Assembly (NCBI GenBank): GCA_028279515.1
Contig: JANQNQ010000008.1
Span: forward strand, 656,229 to 720,228
Direction of reading: 5' to 3'
DNA: 64,000 nucleotides
Source: Flavobacteriaceae bacterium
GTDB taxonomy: Bacteria > Bacteroidota > Bacteroidia > Flavobacteriales > Flavobacteriaceae
How positions within the stretch are numbered: the stretch's first letter is position 1; every line of letters begins with the position of its first letter. Below are positions 34,453-43,115 of the stretch, piece by piece. Below the pieces are notes generated by a model that saw nothing but the letters and a program-made list of their open reading frames with translations, searched no databases and had not been told where the DNA came from. The position numbers were made by a program, and so were the translations under genes.

Positions 34453-35196
34453 CTATGTCAAAAACAATTTGAAGGAAGCAATGATCAGTACTAGGGCCAG
34501 TAAATGCCGAAGGTGTTTGTTGTTCATTTTTTTGCTTCCGAAGTAGCTTCCGAAGAAACCACCGATAACCGCAATCCCGACTAAAACGAAGGATTGCGAA
34601 GATAGGCTCACACCATTGCTAAATTGTCCGATCAAACCTGCGGCCGAGTTCACCCAAATGAACAAGGCTGAGACGGCTGCGGCTTCCTTCATCTTACCCC
34701 AATGTAGGAGTAAGATCACCGGACTGAGGATGATGCCTCCGCCGATGCCAATGAGTCCCGAAAAGAACCCGATGATGCCTCCAACAAGTAGACCTTGCCA
34801 GATTTTGACATCTTTGATGGTATCGCTTTCCTTTCCGAAGACATTCAGCATTTTCAAAATGGCAAAGATCAAGAGCACACCCAAGATCTTTTTATAGATC
34901 GAGGCATCTACTTCGATCATTCCGCCTAAAAAGGCCAACGGAATCGAAGCAATCGCAAACGACAGGAACAACTTTTTGTTGAAATATCCTGCCCGATAAT
35001 AATGAAAGAACGCAATGGCCGCTACAAACAAATTGAGTAGCAAGGCCGTGGGTTTCATCACCGCTGGCGCAAACGAAAAAATAGCCATCAACGCCAAATA
35101 TCCGCTGGCACCGCCGTGCCCGACACTCGCATATAAAAATGCGACAATCGGAAGCACTACCAAAAAAGGCCAAATCACCAGCAGCTCTTCGGTCAT
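34453..35196 (-). CDS. TauE/SafE family membrane permease in the Moco operon
   Basis: The 248-residue integral membrane protein has about eight hydrophobic segments and the TauE/SafE signatures YASVGHGGASGYLALMAI and GFFSGLIGIGGGIILSPVI. I chose the ATG at 35196, which overlaps the modE-like stop (ATGA), over an upstream ATG at 35241 that would overlap modE by 49 bases. Family members move sulfite, sulfonates or other organic and inorganic anions. Its place between a ModE-like regulator and mobA suggests an oxyanion or sulfur role in cofactor supply. No ModABC transporter is present. The substrate is inferred. Confidence 0.8.
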   Translation of the reverse strand: MTEELLVIWPFLVVLPIVAFLYASVGHGGASGYLALMAIFSFAPAVMKPTALLLNLFVAAIAFFHYYRAGYFNKKLFLSFAIASIPLAFLGGMIEVDASIYKKILGVLLIFAILKMLNVFGKESDTIKDVKIWQGLLVGGIIGFFSGLIGIGGGIILSPVILLLHWGKMKEAAAVSALFIWVNSAAGLIGQFSNGVSLSSQSFVLVGIAVIGGFFGSYFGSKKMNNKHLRHLLALVLIIASFKLFLT

Positions 35197-35531
35197 AGAT
35201 CTTTGATCTTTTTGAGTTGCGTATCGAGATAGTCCCAGCAACCTTGATTGATTTCTTCGAAGGCGTTGATCAAGGCTCTTCCGTAGTCGGTCAACTCAGC
35301 GCCACCACCATTTTTACCACCAACGCTCATGATGATCACCGGCTTTTTGGTGGATTTGTTTACTGAATCGATCAATTTCCAGGCCTTTTTATAGGACATC
35401 TCTAAGCTTTTGGCCGCCTTTGACAATGAACCCGTTTCATCGATGGCCTTGAGCAAACGCACGCGGCCTTCGCCAAGAAACACATGCTCATCGGCTTCAA
35501 TCCATATTCTACTTCTGATCTTAAAACTCAT
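35193..35531 (-). CDS. modE: ModE-like winged-helix regulator (DNA-binding domain only)
   Basis: The 112-residue protein matches the N-terminal LysR-like winged helix of ModE (LGEGRVRLLKAIDETGSLSKAA, MSYKKAWKLIDSVN, GGKNGGGAELTDYGRALI). E. coli ModE is about 260 residues and has two C-terminal molybdate-binding TOBE domains, which are absent here. How it senses metal or cofactor is therefore unclear. It lies 6 bases after moeA in the same operon. A ModE-like inverted repeat overlaps the moeA promoter, suggesting autoregulation of the whole operon. Confidence 0.85.
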   Translation of the reverse strand: MSFKIRSRIWIEADEHVFLGEGRVRLLKAIDETGSLSKAAKSLEMSYKKAWKLIDSVNKSTKKPVIIMSVGGKNGGGAELTDYGRALINAFEEINQGCWDYLDTQLKKIKDL

Positions 35532-35537
35532 CTTTTA

Positions 35538-36716
35538 TTAGTTGGGTAGATGGATCACATCTATGATATCATCAATTTTTATTTCGGTCACTTCTTCAGG
35601 TACGAACACCAATGCGTTGGCCAAGGCAAAGGTTTGCAACATAGCCGAACTTTGTCCTTCGAGAAGGGTTACTTTTCCGTCTGCGTAAATGCCCTTTAAA
35701 AACTGAGGGCGATCTCCTTTTTTTATAAAGTTTGAAACAGATCTTTCTTTTGTTTTTTTAGGTTGAAAGTGTAGATCTCCAGAGAGACGTTGCAATGCCT
35801 TGTGCACGTATATGTAGAAGCAACTTAGTGCCGCTGCCGGATTCCCCGGAAGGGCAAACACTAGGGTTTCATTCTTCTTTCCAAAAAAGAGCGGTTTGCC
35901 AGGCTTCTGTTTTACCTTGTAAAAGAGTTGTTCTACTTTTAGTTCGTTCAGCGCCTTTCCGACAAAATCATAATCACCCACCGAAATACCTCCGGTGATT
36001 AGGACGACTCCGCCACCCTGAATCACAGTTTGAAGCATGGCGCGGGTCTTAAGATAATCATCTTCCACTTTACAAATTGAGACCTGTGAATATCCAACGC
36101 TTCGCAGCGCAGTAAGCAACATCGTTGCGTTGCTCTCATAAATTTGTCCACGTTCTAGGGGGTTACCTGCAGGAACCAATTCGTTACCAGTGGTTACAAC
36201 GGTGACCGAAGGCTTGGTATATACCGTCACTTCGGTAACGCCTATGGTGGTTAAAAAACCAATAGCGGCAGGTGTTAGCATTGTTCCCTTTTCGAGGGCG
36301 ATCGCACCTTGTCGTACCTGTTCACCTAGCGGACGAATATTGGCATTTATGGTGACCGAATCTTCAAGCTGGATTTTATCTCCCGTGCGTGTTACTTTTT
36401 CTTGCATGACCACGGCGTTGGCAGAATCGGGTACCGCCGCTCCGGTGAAGATCCTAACGGCATCTCCTTCTTTCAATGCTGGATGATGGCCATCACCTGC
36501 TTTTACCTCGTCAACGACGCTATAACTTTTCTCATTGTTCAGACGCAAGGCATACCCATCCATTGCCGATTGCCGAAAGGGAGGCATGTTGATAGGTGAG
36601 ACCACCGAGTCAAACAATACGTATCCCAAGGCATCTGCCATTTTTACCTTCTTCGAAAGGGTAGTTGCAGCGACGTTCTCTTCAATGATTTGCAAAGCTT
36701 GGTGTACCGAGATCAT
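35538..36716 (-). CDS. moeA: Molybdopterin molybdenumtransferase MoeA
   Basis: The 392-residue enzyme inserts molybdenum into adenylated molybdopterin. Signatures include PPFRQSAMDGYALR, RIFTGAAVPDSANAVVMQE, VVTTGNELVPAGNPL, LITGGISVGDYDFV and FALPGNPAAALSCFYIYV. It is the first gene of the operon moeA-modE-permease-mobA-moaD-moeB-moaE. The start at 36716 sits only about 5 bases from the ModE-like inverted repeat, implying a very short 5' UTR. Confidence 0.95.
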   Translation of the reverse strand: MISVHQALQIIEENVAATTLSKKVKMADALGYVLFDSVVSPINMPPFRQSAMDGYALRLNNEKSYSVVDEVKAGDGHHPALKEGDAVRIFTGAAVPDSANAVVMQEKVTRTGDKIQLEDSVTINANIRPLGEQVRQGAIALEKGTMLTPAAIGFLTTIGVTEVTVYTKPSVTVVTTGNELVPAGNPLERGQIYESNATMLLTALRSVGYSQVSICKVEDDYLKTRAMLQTVIQGGGVVLITGGISVGDYDFVGKALNELKVEQLFYKVKQKPGKPLFFGKKNETLVFALPGNPAAALSCFYIYVHKALQRLSGDLHFQPKKTKERSVSNFIKKGDRPQFLKGIYADGKVTLLEGQSSAMLQTFALANALVFVPEEVTEIKIDDIIDVIHLPN

Positions 36717-36720
36717 GTTA

Positions 36721-36748
36721 AGCGTTATTTCCTAACAAATATAACGCT
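36721..36748 (-). promoter_or_regulatory. ModE-like operator overlapping the moeA promoter
   Basis: AGCGTTAT-N12-ATAACGCT is a perfect 8-base inverted repeat. The half-sites CGTTAT...ATAACG resemble the ModE operator described in proteobacteria. On the minus strand the right arm merges with TATATTTG (36743-36736), a full match to the Bacteroidota -7 box TAnnTTTG. Bound repressor would therefore cover the promoter of moeA. The regulator gene is second in this operon. Confidence 0.65.
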
Positions 36749-36883
36749 GTTTTTTCAGAATGAAAAATGACCATTGTCATATCCTGTTATGTGCTAAATG
36801 AATAGGGATTGTAAACATGACAAATATCATACTTCTTGTGTATGGTATAGAATACCTTTATCCTGTTTTTTTAACTAACGATC
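36749..36883 (+). promoter_or_regulatory. Divergent moeA-napD control region
   Basis: The space between the divergent moeA and napD genes is 167 bases. On the plus strand TACCTTTA (36853-36860) is a 7/8 match to the -7 box, about 24 bases before the napD start codon. TTGTAAACATGACAA (36809-36823) has TTGT/ACAA ends, loosely like a CRP/FNR-type site. Both are weak candidates. Confidence 0.35.
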
Positions 36884-37123
36884 ATGCCAATTAAAAGCTA
36901 CTTAGCACACCCATACAGCGGTCAAAAAGAAGCGCTTATTAAAGCCCTTTCTGCCATTGCCGAATGTGAAGTGCTACCTTCCCAGAACAAAGAGGTTATT
37001 GTCTTAGTAACCGATACTGAAAACGAAGCTCAAGAAACAGAGCTAAAGGAAAAATTAGAGGTCATTGAGAGTCTAAAACTTCTTGCTTTGGTTTCTGGAT
37101 TTAACTCACCCATAAACAACTAG
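36884..37123 (+). CDS. napD: NapD-like chaperone for periplasmic nitrate reductase
   Basis: The 79-residue protein has the size and alternating beta-alpha pattern of NapD, which binds the Tat signal of NapA and delays export until the cofactor is inserted. Sequence identity to known NapD is not obvious by eye. The call rests on length, fold pattern (SYLAHPYSGQKEALIKALSA, LLALVSGFNS) and its position three bases before napA. Confidence 0.75.
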   Translation: MPIKSYLAHPYSGQKEALIKALSAIAECEVLPSQNKEVIVLVTDTENEAQETELKEKLEVIESLKLLALVSGFNSPINN

Positions 37124-37126
37124 CAT

Positions 37127-39451
37127 ATGTTTACATCATTATCGAATAGACGGGATTTTATAAAGAGGATGGCCAAAGTATCTGCGATAACCGCCGCAGC
37201 TGCGATGTTTCCAGGTATTTTATTTGCTGAAGAACAACTGGCCGGAATTCCTTCTGGAAATCTCGACTGGAAAAAAGGACCTTGTCGATTCTGTGGCGTA
37301 GGCTGTGGTATTTTGGTGGGCGTTGAAAACGGAAAAGCCGTCGCTGTCAAGGGAGATCCAAATTGTAGTGTCAATAAAGGTTTATTGTGTGTCAAAGGGT
37401 ATCATCAAACCATGTGTATACAGGCCAAAGATCGTTTGACGCATGCTTTGGTCAAAAAGAACGGAACCTATGTGAAAACTCCGATAGACGAAGCTTTAGA
37501 CATCGTAGCCAATAAAATGAAGGAAACCATCGAGCTACACGGCAAAGATTCTGTAGCGATGTATACGTCAGGGCAATCGACGATTCCTGAAGGATACGTA
37601 GCCTCAAAGTTTATGAAAGGAGCAATTGGTACCAACAACTTAGAGTGTAACGCACGCCTTTGTATGGCGAGTGCAGTGGCTGGGTTCTTGACCACTTTTG
37701 GTGCTGATGAACCCATGGGTTGTTACGAAGATATCGATCATGCCGATTATTTTATTACATGGGGAAACAACATGGCCGAAATGCACCCTGTGCTATTCTC
37801 GAGAATGTTAGAGCAAAAAAATAGACGCGGTGCCAAGATCATTGATTTTGCTACAAGAACCACACGCTCCAGTACCGCTTCTGATCGATCCATATTGTTT
37901 GAGCCTCAAACAGACCTTGCGGTGGCAAATGCCATCTGTTATGAGATTATAAACAACGGATGGATGAACAAGAAGTTTGTGGATGACCATGTGAACTTTA
38001 TGAGCGGCCTTACCAATATGGGCTATGGGTTAGAGGACAAATATAAGTTCAGTGATAAACCCTCGAAATCAAGCTTCGAAGCGTACAAGAAATTCTTGGA
38101 AGAGTATACTCCAGAAAAAGTTTCAAAATATTCGGGTGTTTCGGTCAAGGACATAAAGTACTTAGCGGCCATTTATGGCGACCCTAATAAAAAGGTAGTG
38201 TCGTATTGGTGTATGGGTGTTAACCAACATACGCGAGGTACTTGGATGAACAACCTGATCTACAACATGCACCTGTTGACCGGGAAGATCTCTCAACCTG
38301 GGAATGGTCCTTTCTCTTTGACTGGCCAACCTTCCGCGTGCGGAACTGCACGAGAGGTAGGAACCTTTACACACAAACTTCCAAAAGGGGTTGTGACCAA
38401 TGAAAAGCATCGACGTTTAGCCGCCAAAATTTGGAAGGTGCCTTACGAACGTATTCCAGACAAACCGACCTACCACACAACCGAAATGTTCAGAGCTGTG
38501 GATCGAGGCGATATCAAATTCATTTGGACGCAGGTGACCAATCCGTTGGTGTCCTTGCCAAAAACAAGTCGTTATCGCCCTGGGATGGAAAAGAAATCGT
38601 GTTTTGTGGTGGTTTCAGATGTGTTTCCGACACCAACTTCTGACGTGGCCGATGTCATTTTACCAGCTTCTTGGCACATTGAAAAGAGTGGTTTGTACGG
38701 CAACTCAGAACGTAGAACACAGCATTGGGATCAAATGGTCGAAGGACCTGGAGAAACTACTCCTGATGCTTGGATGACCATCGAGGTAGCCAAGCGAATG
38801 GGATACGGAGACCTGTTTCCCTACAGTAAAGAAAACCATGTTGAAGAAATTTATAATGAATATCGCCAGTTTCACGAAGGGGCAAAGCACGGCATGGCAC
38901 CACTGGAGGTTTTGAAGAAAGAATCGGGTGTCATTTGGCCGTACGTTAATGGCAAATCGACCCAATGGCGATTCAATACAAAATATGATCCGGCCTGTGA
39001 TAACGGAAAGGATTTTCATTTCTACGGAAAGCCCGACGGAAAAGCAGTAATCTGGTTGCGTCCGTTTGAACCTGCACCAGAGAAACCAGATGCCGAATAT
39101 CCATTTTGGTTAAACACCGGAAGAGTTATCGAACACTGGCATACGGGCTCTATGACGCGAAGGATTCCGGTATTACATAAGGCCGTGCCTAGTGCCTATG
39201 TAGAGTTTCATCCGGAGGATGCCAAGAAACTGGGCATTCGAAATGGTGAACAGGTGAAGGTAACCTCAAGACGTGGGTCGTGCACCTTGCCAGCTTCTAT
39301 CAATGAAAGAGGGCTTCCGACCAGAGGACAAGTATTTGTACCCTTCTTTGATGAGAATCTATTGATCAATGATGTCACGATAGACGCATTTTGTCCAATA
39401 TCAAAGGAACCTGATTTTAAAAAGTGTGCTGTTAAAGTAGAAAAAGTATAA
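37127..39451 (+). CDS. napA: Periplasmic nitrate reductase catalytic subunit NapA
   Basis: The 774-residue enzyme reduces nitrate to nitrite in the periplasm. A Tat signal (NRRDFIKRM, residues 7-15) directs export after cofactor insertion. The [4Fe-4S] cluster is bound by C53, C56, C60 and C88. The Mo ligand is Cys179 in [13 protein letters not shown], as in known NapA proteins. Additional NapA signatures are [18 protein letters not shown] and [13 protein letters not shown]. It is slightly shorter than E. coli NapA (828). It needs bis-MGD, made by the divergent operon. Confidence 0.95.
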   Translation: MFTSLSNRRDFIKRMAKVSAITAAAAMFPGILFAEEQLAGIPSGNLDWKKGPCRFCGVGCGILVGVENGKAVAVKGDPNCSVNKGLLCVKGYHQTMCIQAKDRLTHALVKKNGTYVKTPIDEALDIVANKMKETIELHGKDSVAMYTSGQSTIPEGYVASKFMKGAIGTNNLECNARLCMASAVAGFLTTFGADEPMGCYEDIDHADYFITWGNNMAEMHPVLFSRMLEQKNRRGAKIIDFATRTTRSSTASDRSILFEPQTDLAVANAICYEIINNGWMNKKFVDDHVNFMSGLTNMGYGLEDKYKFSDKPSKSSFEAYKKFLEEYTPEKVSKYSGVSVKDIKYLAAIYGDPNKKVVSYWCMGVNQHTRGTWMNNLIYNMHLLTGKISQPGNGPFSLTGQPSACGTAREVGTFTHKLPKGVVTNEKHRRLAAKIWKVPYERIPDKPTYHTTEMFRAVDRGDIKFIWTQVTNPLVSLPKTSRYRPGMEKKSCFVVVSDVFPTPTSDVADVILPASWHIEKSGLYGNSERRTQHWDQMVEGPGETTPDAWMTIEVAKRMGYGDLFPYSKENHVEEIYNEYRQFHEGAKHGMAPLEVLKKESGVIWPYVNGKSTQWRFNTKYDPACDNGKDFHFYGKPDGKAVIWLRPFEPAPEKPDAEYPFWLNTGRVIEHWHTGSMTRRIPVLHKAVPSAYVEFHPEDAKKLGIRNGEQVKVTSRRGSCTLPASINERGLPTRGQVFVPFFDENLLINDVTIDAFCPISKEPDFKKCAVKVEKV

Positions 39452-39453
39452 CG

Positions 39454-40140
39454 ATGAAACGTTTAGGTATCATATCCCTCTTTGTGCTCTTGTTCGCTGC
39501 CTTTATTGCGATATGGGATTTTAGCTATAGAACAGGGAGAGAAGAAGCATACATTCCGATTGAAACGGAAGAAGACGTCAATGTGATCCCACAAGAAATG
39601 GGCGTTTTTACTAGAGCAGAACATGCGCTGGATTATTCTAAGATGGAAGTAGACGAAGACCATCAACGCAGTTTGGATTCGTACTATGACAACCGTGCTT
39701 TTTATGGTGCTCCGCCAAGCATACCACATCCCGTAGTTGAAAAACAAAATGTTGGAGATGCAAGTTGTTTAAAGTGCCATGAGAATGGGGGGTATGTCGA
39801 AAAGTTCAACGCGTATACACCTGTTGCGCCACACCCTCAATGGGTAAATTGTAAACAGTGTCATGTGGCACAAAAGGAACAAACTCTTTTTAAGCAAGGA
39901 AACTATGCAAAGTTACATGCGCCAGCGGTAGGTGTCAACAGTGCCTTTTTAGGTGGTCCGCCAACGATTCCACATCCAATTTCAATGCGCGAAAATTGTT
40001 TGTCCTGTCACGCAGGACCAAGTGCACCTCGTGAGATCAGAGTTACACATCCAGAGCGTATTAATTGCCGACAGTGTCATGTTCCGAATCAAGAAGAAGA
40101 GCCAACAGAAATTTTTTTAAGAAACAACGATGATGAGTAG
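39454..40140 (+). CDS. napB: NapB-like electron transfer subunit with four heme c motifs
   Basis: The 228-residue protein begins with a hydrophobic anchor or signal (residues 1-22). It carries CxxCH at 105-109, 133-137, 182-186 and 205-209. The second half (GGPPTIPHP, NCLSCHAGP, NCRQCHVPN) is canonical NapB. The first half (YGAPPSIPHP, CLKCHENGG, NCKQCHVAQ) repeats the same pattern. Known NapB has two hemes and about 150 residues, so this looks like a tandem duplication giving a tetraheme wire. It starts 2 bases after the napA stop and overlaps the next gene by 11 bases. Confidence 0.85.
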   Translation: MKRLGIISLFVLLFAAFIAIWDFSYRTGREEAYIPIETEEDVNVIPQEMGVFTRAEHALDYSKMEVDEDHQRSLDSYYDNRAFYGAPPSIPHPVVEKQNVGDASCLKCHENGGYVEKFNAYTPVAPHPQWVNCKQCHVAQKEQTLFKQGNYAKLHAPAVGVNSAFLGGPPTIPHPISMRENCLSCHAGPSAPREIRVTHPERINCRQCHVPNQEEEPTEIFLRNNDDE

Positions 40141-40759
40141 TAGCACCTTTATAAAACAGATAGCCACTGCAATGCTTTGTGTCTTGCTTTTTTCCTCTTG
40201 TAAGCACCATGAAGAAGAATACCACACAATTACCGATAAGATTGAAGCAGAAAGTAGAAACTATCATGGTACTTCGATCTCTTCCGAAGCACATATAGGC
40301 GATATCAAAATGATTGAAGTAACAGAGAATGGCGAGACATTCTTGATTCCTGAACGAAAGAGCGAGATAAAATCATATGCATGTTCTGAGTGCCATTCAA
40401 AACCACTGAGTGAGATGCAAAGTGGTGACCTAAAAAAAGCGCACTGGAACATTAAGATGGATCATGCCGATGATCTGACTATGAATTGCATTACATGCCA
40501 CAACGGGAGTGATATGGATCAGCTAAGAAGCTTAACGATGAAGACGATCGACTTTGATCAAAGCTATCAACTCTGTAGTCAATGCCATACCAAGCAATAT
40601 ACCGATTGGGTTGGCGGGGCACATGGAAAAAGAATCGGCGGTTGGGCACCGCCAAGGGCATCGATGACCTGTGTAAATTGTCACGATCCACACAAGCCAC
40701 ATTTTGAGTCCAGGTGGCCAGTACGATATAACACTCAAAAAGTCAACGAAAGAAAATAA
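40130..40759 (+). CDS. Tetraheme cytochrome c lipoprotein of the nap cluster
   Basis: The 209-residue protein has a lipobox (FSSC, Cys24), so it is membrane-anchored outside the cytoplasm. CxxCH motifs lie at 85-89, 120-124, 149-153 and 181-185. C-terminal histidines (HDPHKPH) could serve as distal heme ligands. It resembles small multiheme electron carriers and not the NapC/NrfH quinol dehydrogenase, since it lacks an N-terminal TM helix beyond the signal. It likely passes electrons from the Fe-S/NrfD module to NapB. The ATG at 40133 is an equally good start. Confidence 0.8.
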   Translation: MMSSSTFIKQIATAMLCVLLFSSCKHHEEEYHTITDKIEAESRNYHGTSISSEAHIGDIKMIEVTENGETFLIPERKSEIKSYACSECHSKPLSEMQSGDLKKAHWNIKMDHADDLTMNCITCHNGSDMDQLRSLTMKTIDFDQSYQLCSQCHTKQYTDWVGGAHGKRIGGWAPPRASMTCVNCHDPHKPHFESRWPVRYNTQKVNERK

Positions 40760-40765
40760 TTAGGT

Positions 40766-41845
40766 ATGAGCAACGATACGAAAAAATGGTTTTCTCTAAA
40801 CCTAAATAGAAAGAATAAACAGGAAACGAATTCTTGTGGCTGTGGTAAGACCGAAGGGGGATGTCATAGTAAACTCGAAGCCATTGGTGATGAGAAACAC
40901 AAGGATGGTTTTGATCAGGTGTTCGAGGTGCCAATGGGCCGAAGGGATGCGTTCAAAAAACTAACGGCAAGCTTGCTTATCGGAGCTGGTGCGGTTTCGA
41001 CCTCCTGCAGTATGATGGCGGGTGATGATTCGAAGGAAAAGGCGCAGATCGATTGGGAAGAACAATTTAAAGGTAACTACAAATTGATGACGGACGATGA
41101 GAAGAAGGCCACGGTAGAGCGATTGACGAGATCTTATCAGCTTCGAACGGGCAAAACGATAAAGATGTCATCGACCAATGCTGAAGAGAACGTACTCTTT
41201 GGTTATGCTTTCAACATATCGAAATGTCAAGGATATATGGATTGCATCAATGCCTGTGTTGAAGAAAACAATCAGGATCGTAAATCTGAGATGCAATACA
41301 TACGTATTCATGAGATGAAGGATGGTAAAGGTTTCAACTTTAATGAGGCCGATGACAACTATTATCATGAAGTCCCTGCAGAAGGACACTTTTACATGGG
41401 GACGCAATGTTTTCACTGTGATAATCCGCCCTGTGTCGATGTCTGCCCCGTACAGGCCACTTGGCGCGAAGATGATGGTTTGGTGGTGATCGATTACGAT
41501 TGGTGCGTAGGTTGTCGCTATTGCATGGCAGCATGCCCGTACGACGGACGACGATTCAATTGGAGCAAACCCGAAGTGCCCGAAAACGAGATCAATAAGA
41601 ATCAGCACTATTTAGGCAATCGGTTGCGTAAAAAAGGTGTAATGGAAAAATGCACCTTTTGCGTACAACGTTCCAGAGCCGGACAAAATCCTGCTTGTGT
41701 AGAAGCGTGCCCGACAGGAGCCCGCATTTTCGGAAATCTGTTGGACCCAAACAGCACTATTAGATGGGTGTTGGAAAACAAGAAAGTATTCCGATTAAAA
41801 GAAGACCTGGGTACCGAGCCTAAGTTCTGGTACTTCATGGACTAA
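40766..41845 (+). CDS. Tat-exported four-cluster ferredoxin-type protein (NrfC/DmsB/ActB-like)
   Basis: The 359-residue protein has an unusually long N-terminal stretch with a Cys-rich patch (SCGCGKTEGGCH), then a twin-arginine motif GRRDAF at 58-63 and a hydrophobic segment ending in STSCS. Four Fe-S motifs follow: C154-x5-C160-x3-C164; CFHCDNPPCVDVCP (215-228); CVGCRYCMAACP (247-258); CTFCVQRSRAGQNPACVEACP (296-315, in pieces). In the first motif the expected second Cys is Tyr157, suggesting a [3Fe-4S] or altered cluster. It pairs with the NrfD-type membrane protein downstream to link quinol to the cytochromes. Confidence 0.85.
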   Translation: MSNDTKKWFSLNLNRKNKQETNSCGCGKTEGGCHSKLEAIGDEKHKDGFDQVFEVPMGRRDAFKKLTASLLIGAGAVSTSCSMMAGDDSKEKAQIDWEEQFKGNYKLMTDDEKKATVERLTRSYQLRTGKTIKMSSTNAEENVLFGYAFNISKCQGYMDCINACVEENNQDRKSEMQYIRIHEMKDGKGFNFNEADDNYYHEVPAEGHFYMGTQCFHCDNPPCVDVCPVQATWREDDGLVVIDYDWCVGCRYCMAACPYDGRRFNWSKPEVPENEINKNQHYLGNRLRKKGVMEKCTFCVQRSRAGQNPACVEACPTGARIFGNLLDPNSTIRWVLENKKVFRLKEDLGTEPKFWYFMD

Positions 41846-41897
41846 CTGTGATATCAGTAGAAAAGATAAAAAGAAACAGTTCGTAACTATAGATACG

Positions 41898-43115
41898 ATG
41901 AGAAGACTTAGAGTTTTTAGAAGCTTAGTAAAAGATAGTTTAGATATCATTACCCGTGGATCTAAAAAATACCATTTGTGGATGGCGGCACTTACACTGA
42001 TCATGTTGATCGGAATGTACTGCTATACCATTCAATTGGATCAGGGACTCAGCGTTACCGGTATGACGGATCGTGTAAGTTGGGGACTTTATATCTCGAA
42101 CTTCACCTTCTTGGTCGGAGTTGCGGCAGCGGCGGTAATGTTGGTGATGCCAACCTATGTTTTGAAGGACATTGATTTTAAGCAAGCCGTGCTGATTGGC
42201 GAAGGTATCGCTGTGGCGGCTCTGGTAATGTGTCTGGCGTTTGTGATTGCTGATATGGGCGGCCCTTCTGTATTATGGCATATGATTCCAGGTATTGGTG
42301 TATTTAATTTTCCAGATTCCATGCTTACGTGGGATGTTATCGTACTCAATGGATACTTGTTCTTGAATATTACGATTCCGTTTTATATCCTCTTTAGACA
42401 CTATCAAGGAAAAGAGTCAAGGTCGAGAATTTATGTGCCTGGAGCATTACTGTCTGTTTTTTGGGCGGTAGCCATTCACTTGGTGACGGCTTTTTTATAC
42501 CAAGGACTGCAAGCGCGTCCGTTTTGGAACAATGCTTTATTAGGCCCTCGATTCTTAGCATCTGCTTTTGCGGCAGGCCCCGCACTTATCATATTAGTGT
42601 TGGCTATTATCAGAACATTCACAAAGTTCAAGGTCGAGGACAAGACGCTTAAAAAAATAGCGATGGTAGTCACGGTGGCTGCACAGATCAACCTGATCAT
42701 GCTGGTCTCAGAATTGTTCAAAGAGTTCTATGCACCAACACATCATAGTGAAAGTGCGTATTACCTGTTCTTTGGTTTGGACGGAAAAACAGCTCTGCTA
42801 CCGTGGATATGGACAGCGATTGCTATGAATGTAATGGCTACAGTGATTCTTACATTTCACAAATTACGAAACAATTTTAAGGTGCTCTTCTTTGCTTGCT
42901 TGTTATTGTTCGTTGCGATTTGGATCGAAAAAGGTTTCGGATTGATCATTCCTGGATTCATTCCTGGACCGTATGGGAAGATCGCCGAATACACCCCAAC
43001 CGGTATCGAAATTGGTGTCACATTAGGGATTTGGGCAATGGGTGCTTTCATCTTCACGATCCTCGCTAAGACGGCCATCAAGATCGAAACAGGAGCGTTG
43101 AGGTATAAGAAGTAG
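41898..43115 (+). CDS. nrfD: NrfD/PsrC-family quinol dehydrogenase membrane subunit
   Basis: The 405-residue protein is largely hydrophobic with about ten TM segments and NrfD/PsrC-type features (SWGLYISNFTFLVGVAAAAV, TAFLYQGLQARPFWNNALLG, WIEKGFGLIIPGFIPGPYG). Such proteins exchange electrons between the quinone pool and a periplasmic Fe-S partner, here the product of the preceding gene. It replaces NapC or NapGH as the probable entry point of electrons for NapA. It ends the nap cluster; no clear terminator is seen. Confidence 0.85.
   Translation: MRRLRVFRSLVKDSLDIITRGSKKYHLWMAALTLIMLIGMYCYTIQLDQGLSVTGMTDRVSWGLYISNFTFLVGVAAAAVMLVMPTYVLKDIDFKQAVLIGEGIAVAALVMCLAFVIADMGGPSVLWHMIPGIGVFNFPDSMLTWDVIVLNGYLFLNITIPFYILFRHYQGKESRSRIYVPGALLSVFWAVAIHLVTAFLYQGLQARPFWNNALLGPRFLASAFAAGPALIILVLAIIRTFTKFKVEDKTLKKIAMVVTVAAQINLIMLVSELFKEFYAPTHHSESAYYLFFGLDGKTALLPWIWTAIAMNVMATVILTFHKLRNNFKVLFFACLLLFVAIWIEKGFGLIIPGFIPGPYGKIAEYTPTGIEIGVTLGIWAMGAFIFTILAKTAIKIETGALRYKK

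Noticed and set aside
35197..35241. Longer N-terminus for the TauE/SafE permease
   Set aside because: The extra 15 residues are charged, overlap modE, and precede the natural ATGA-coupled start at 35196.
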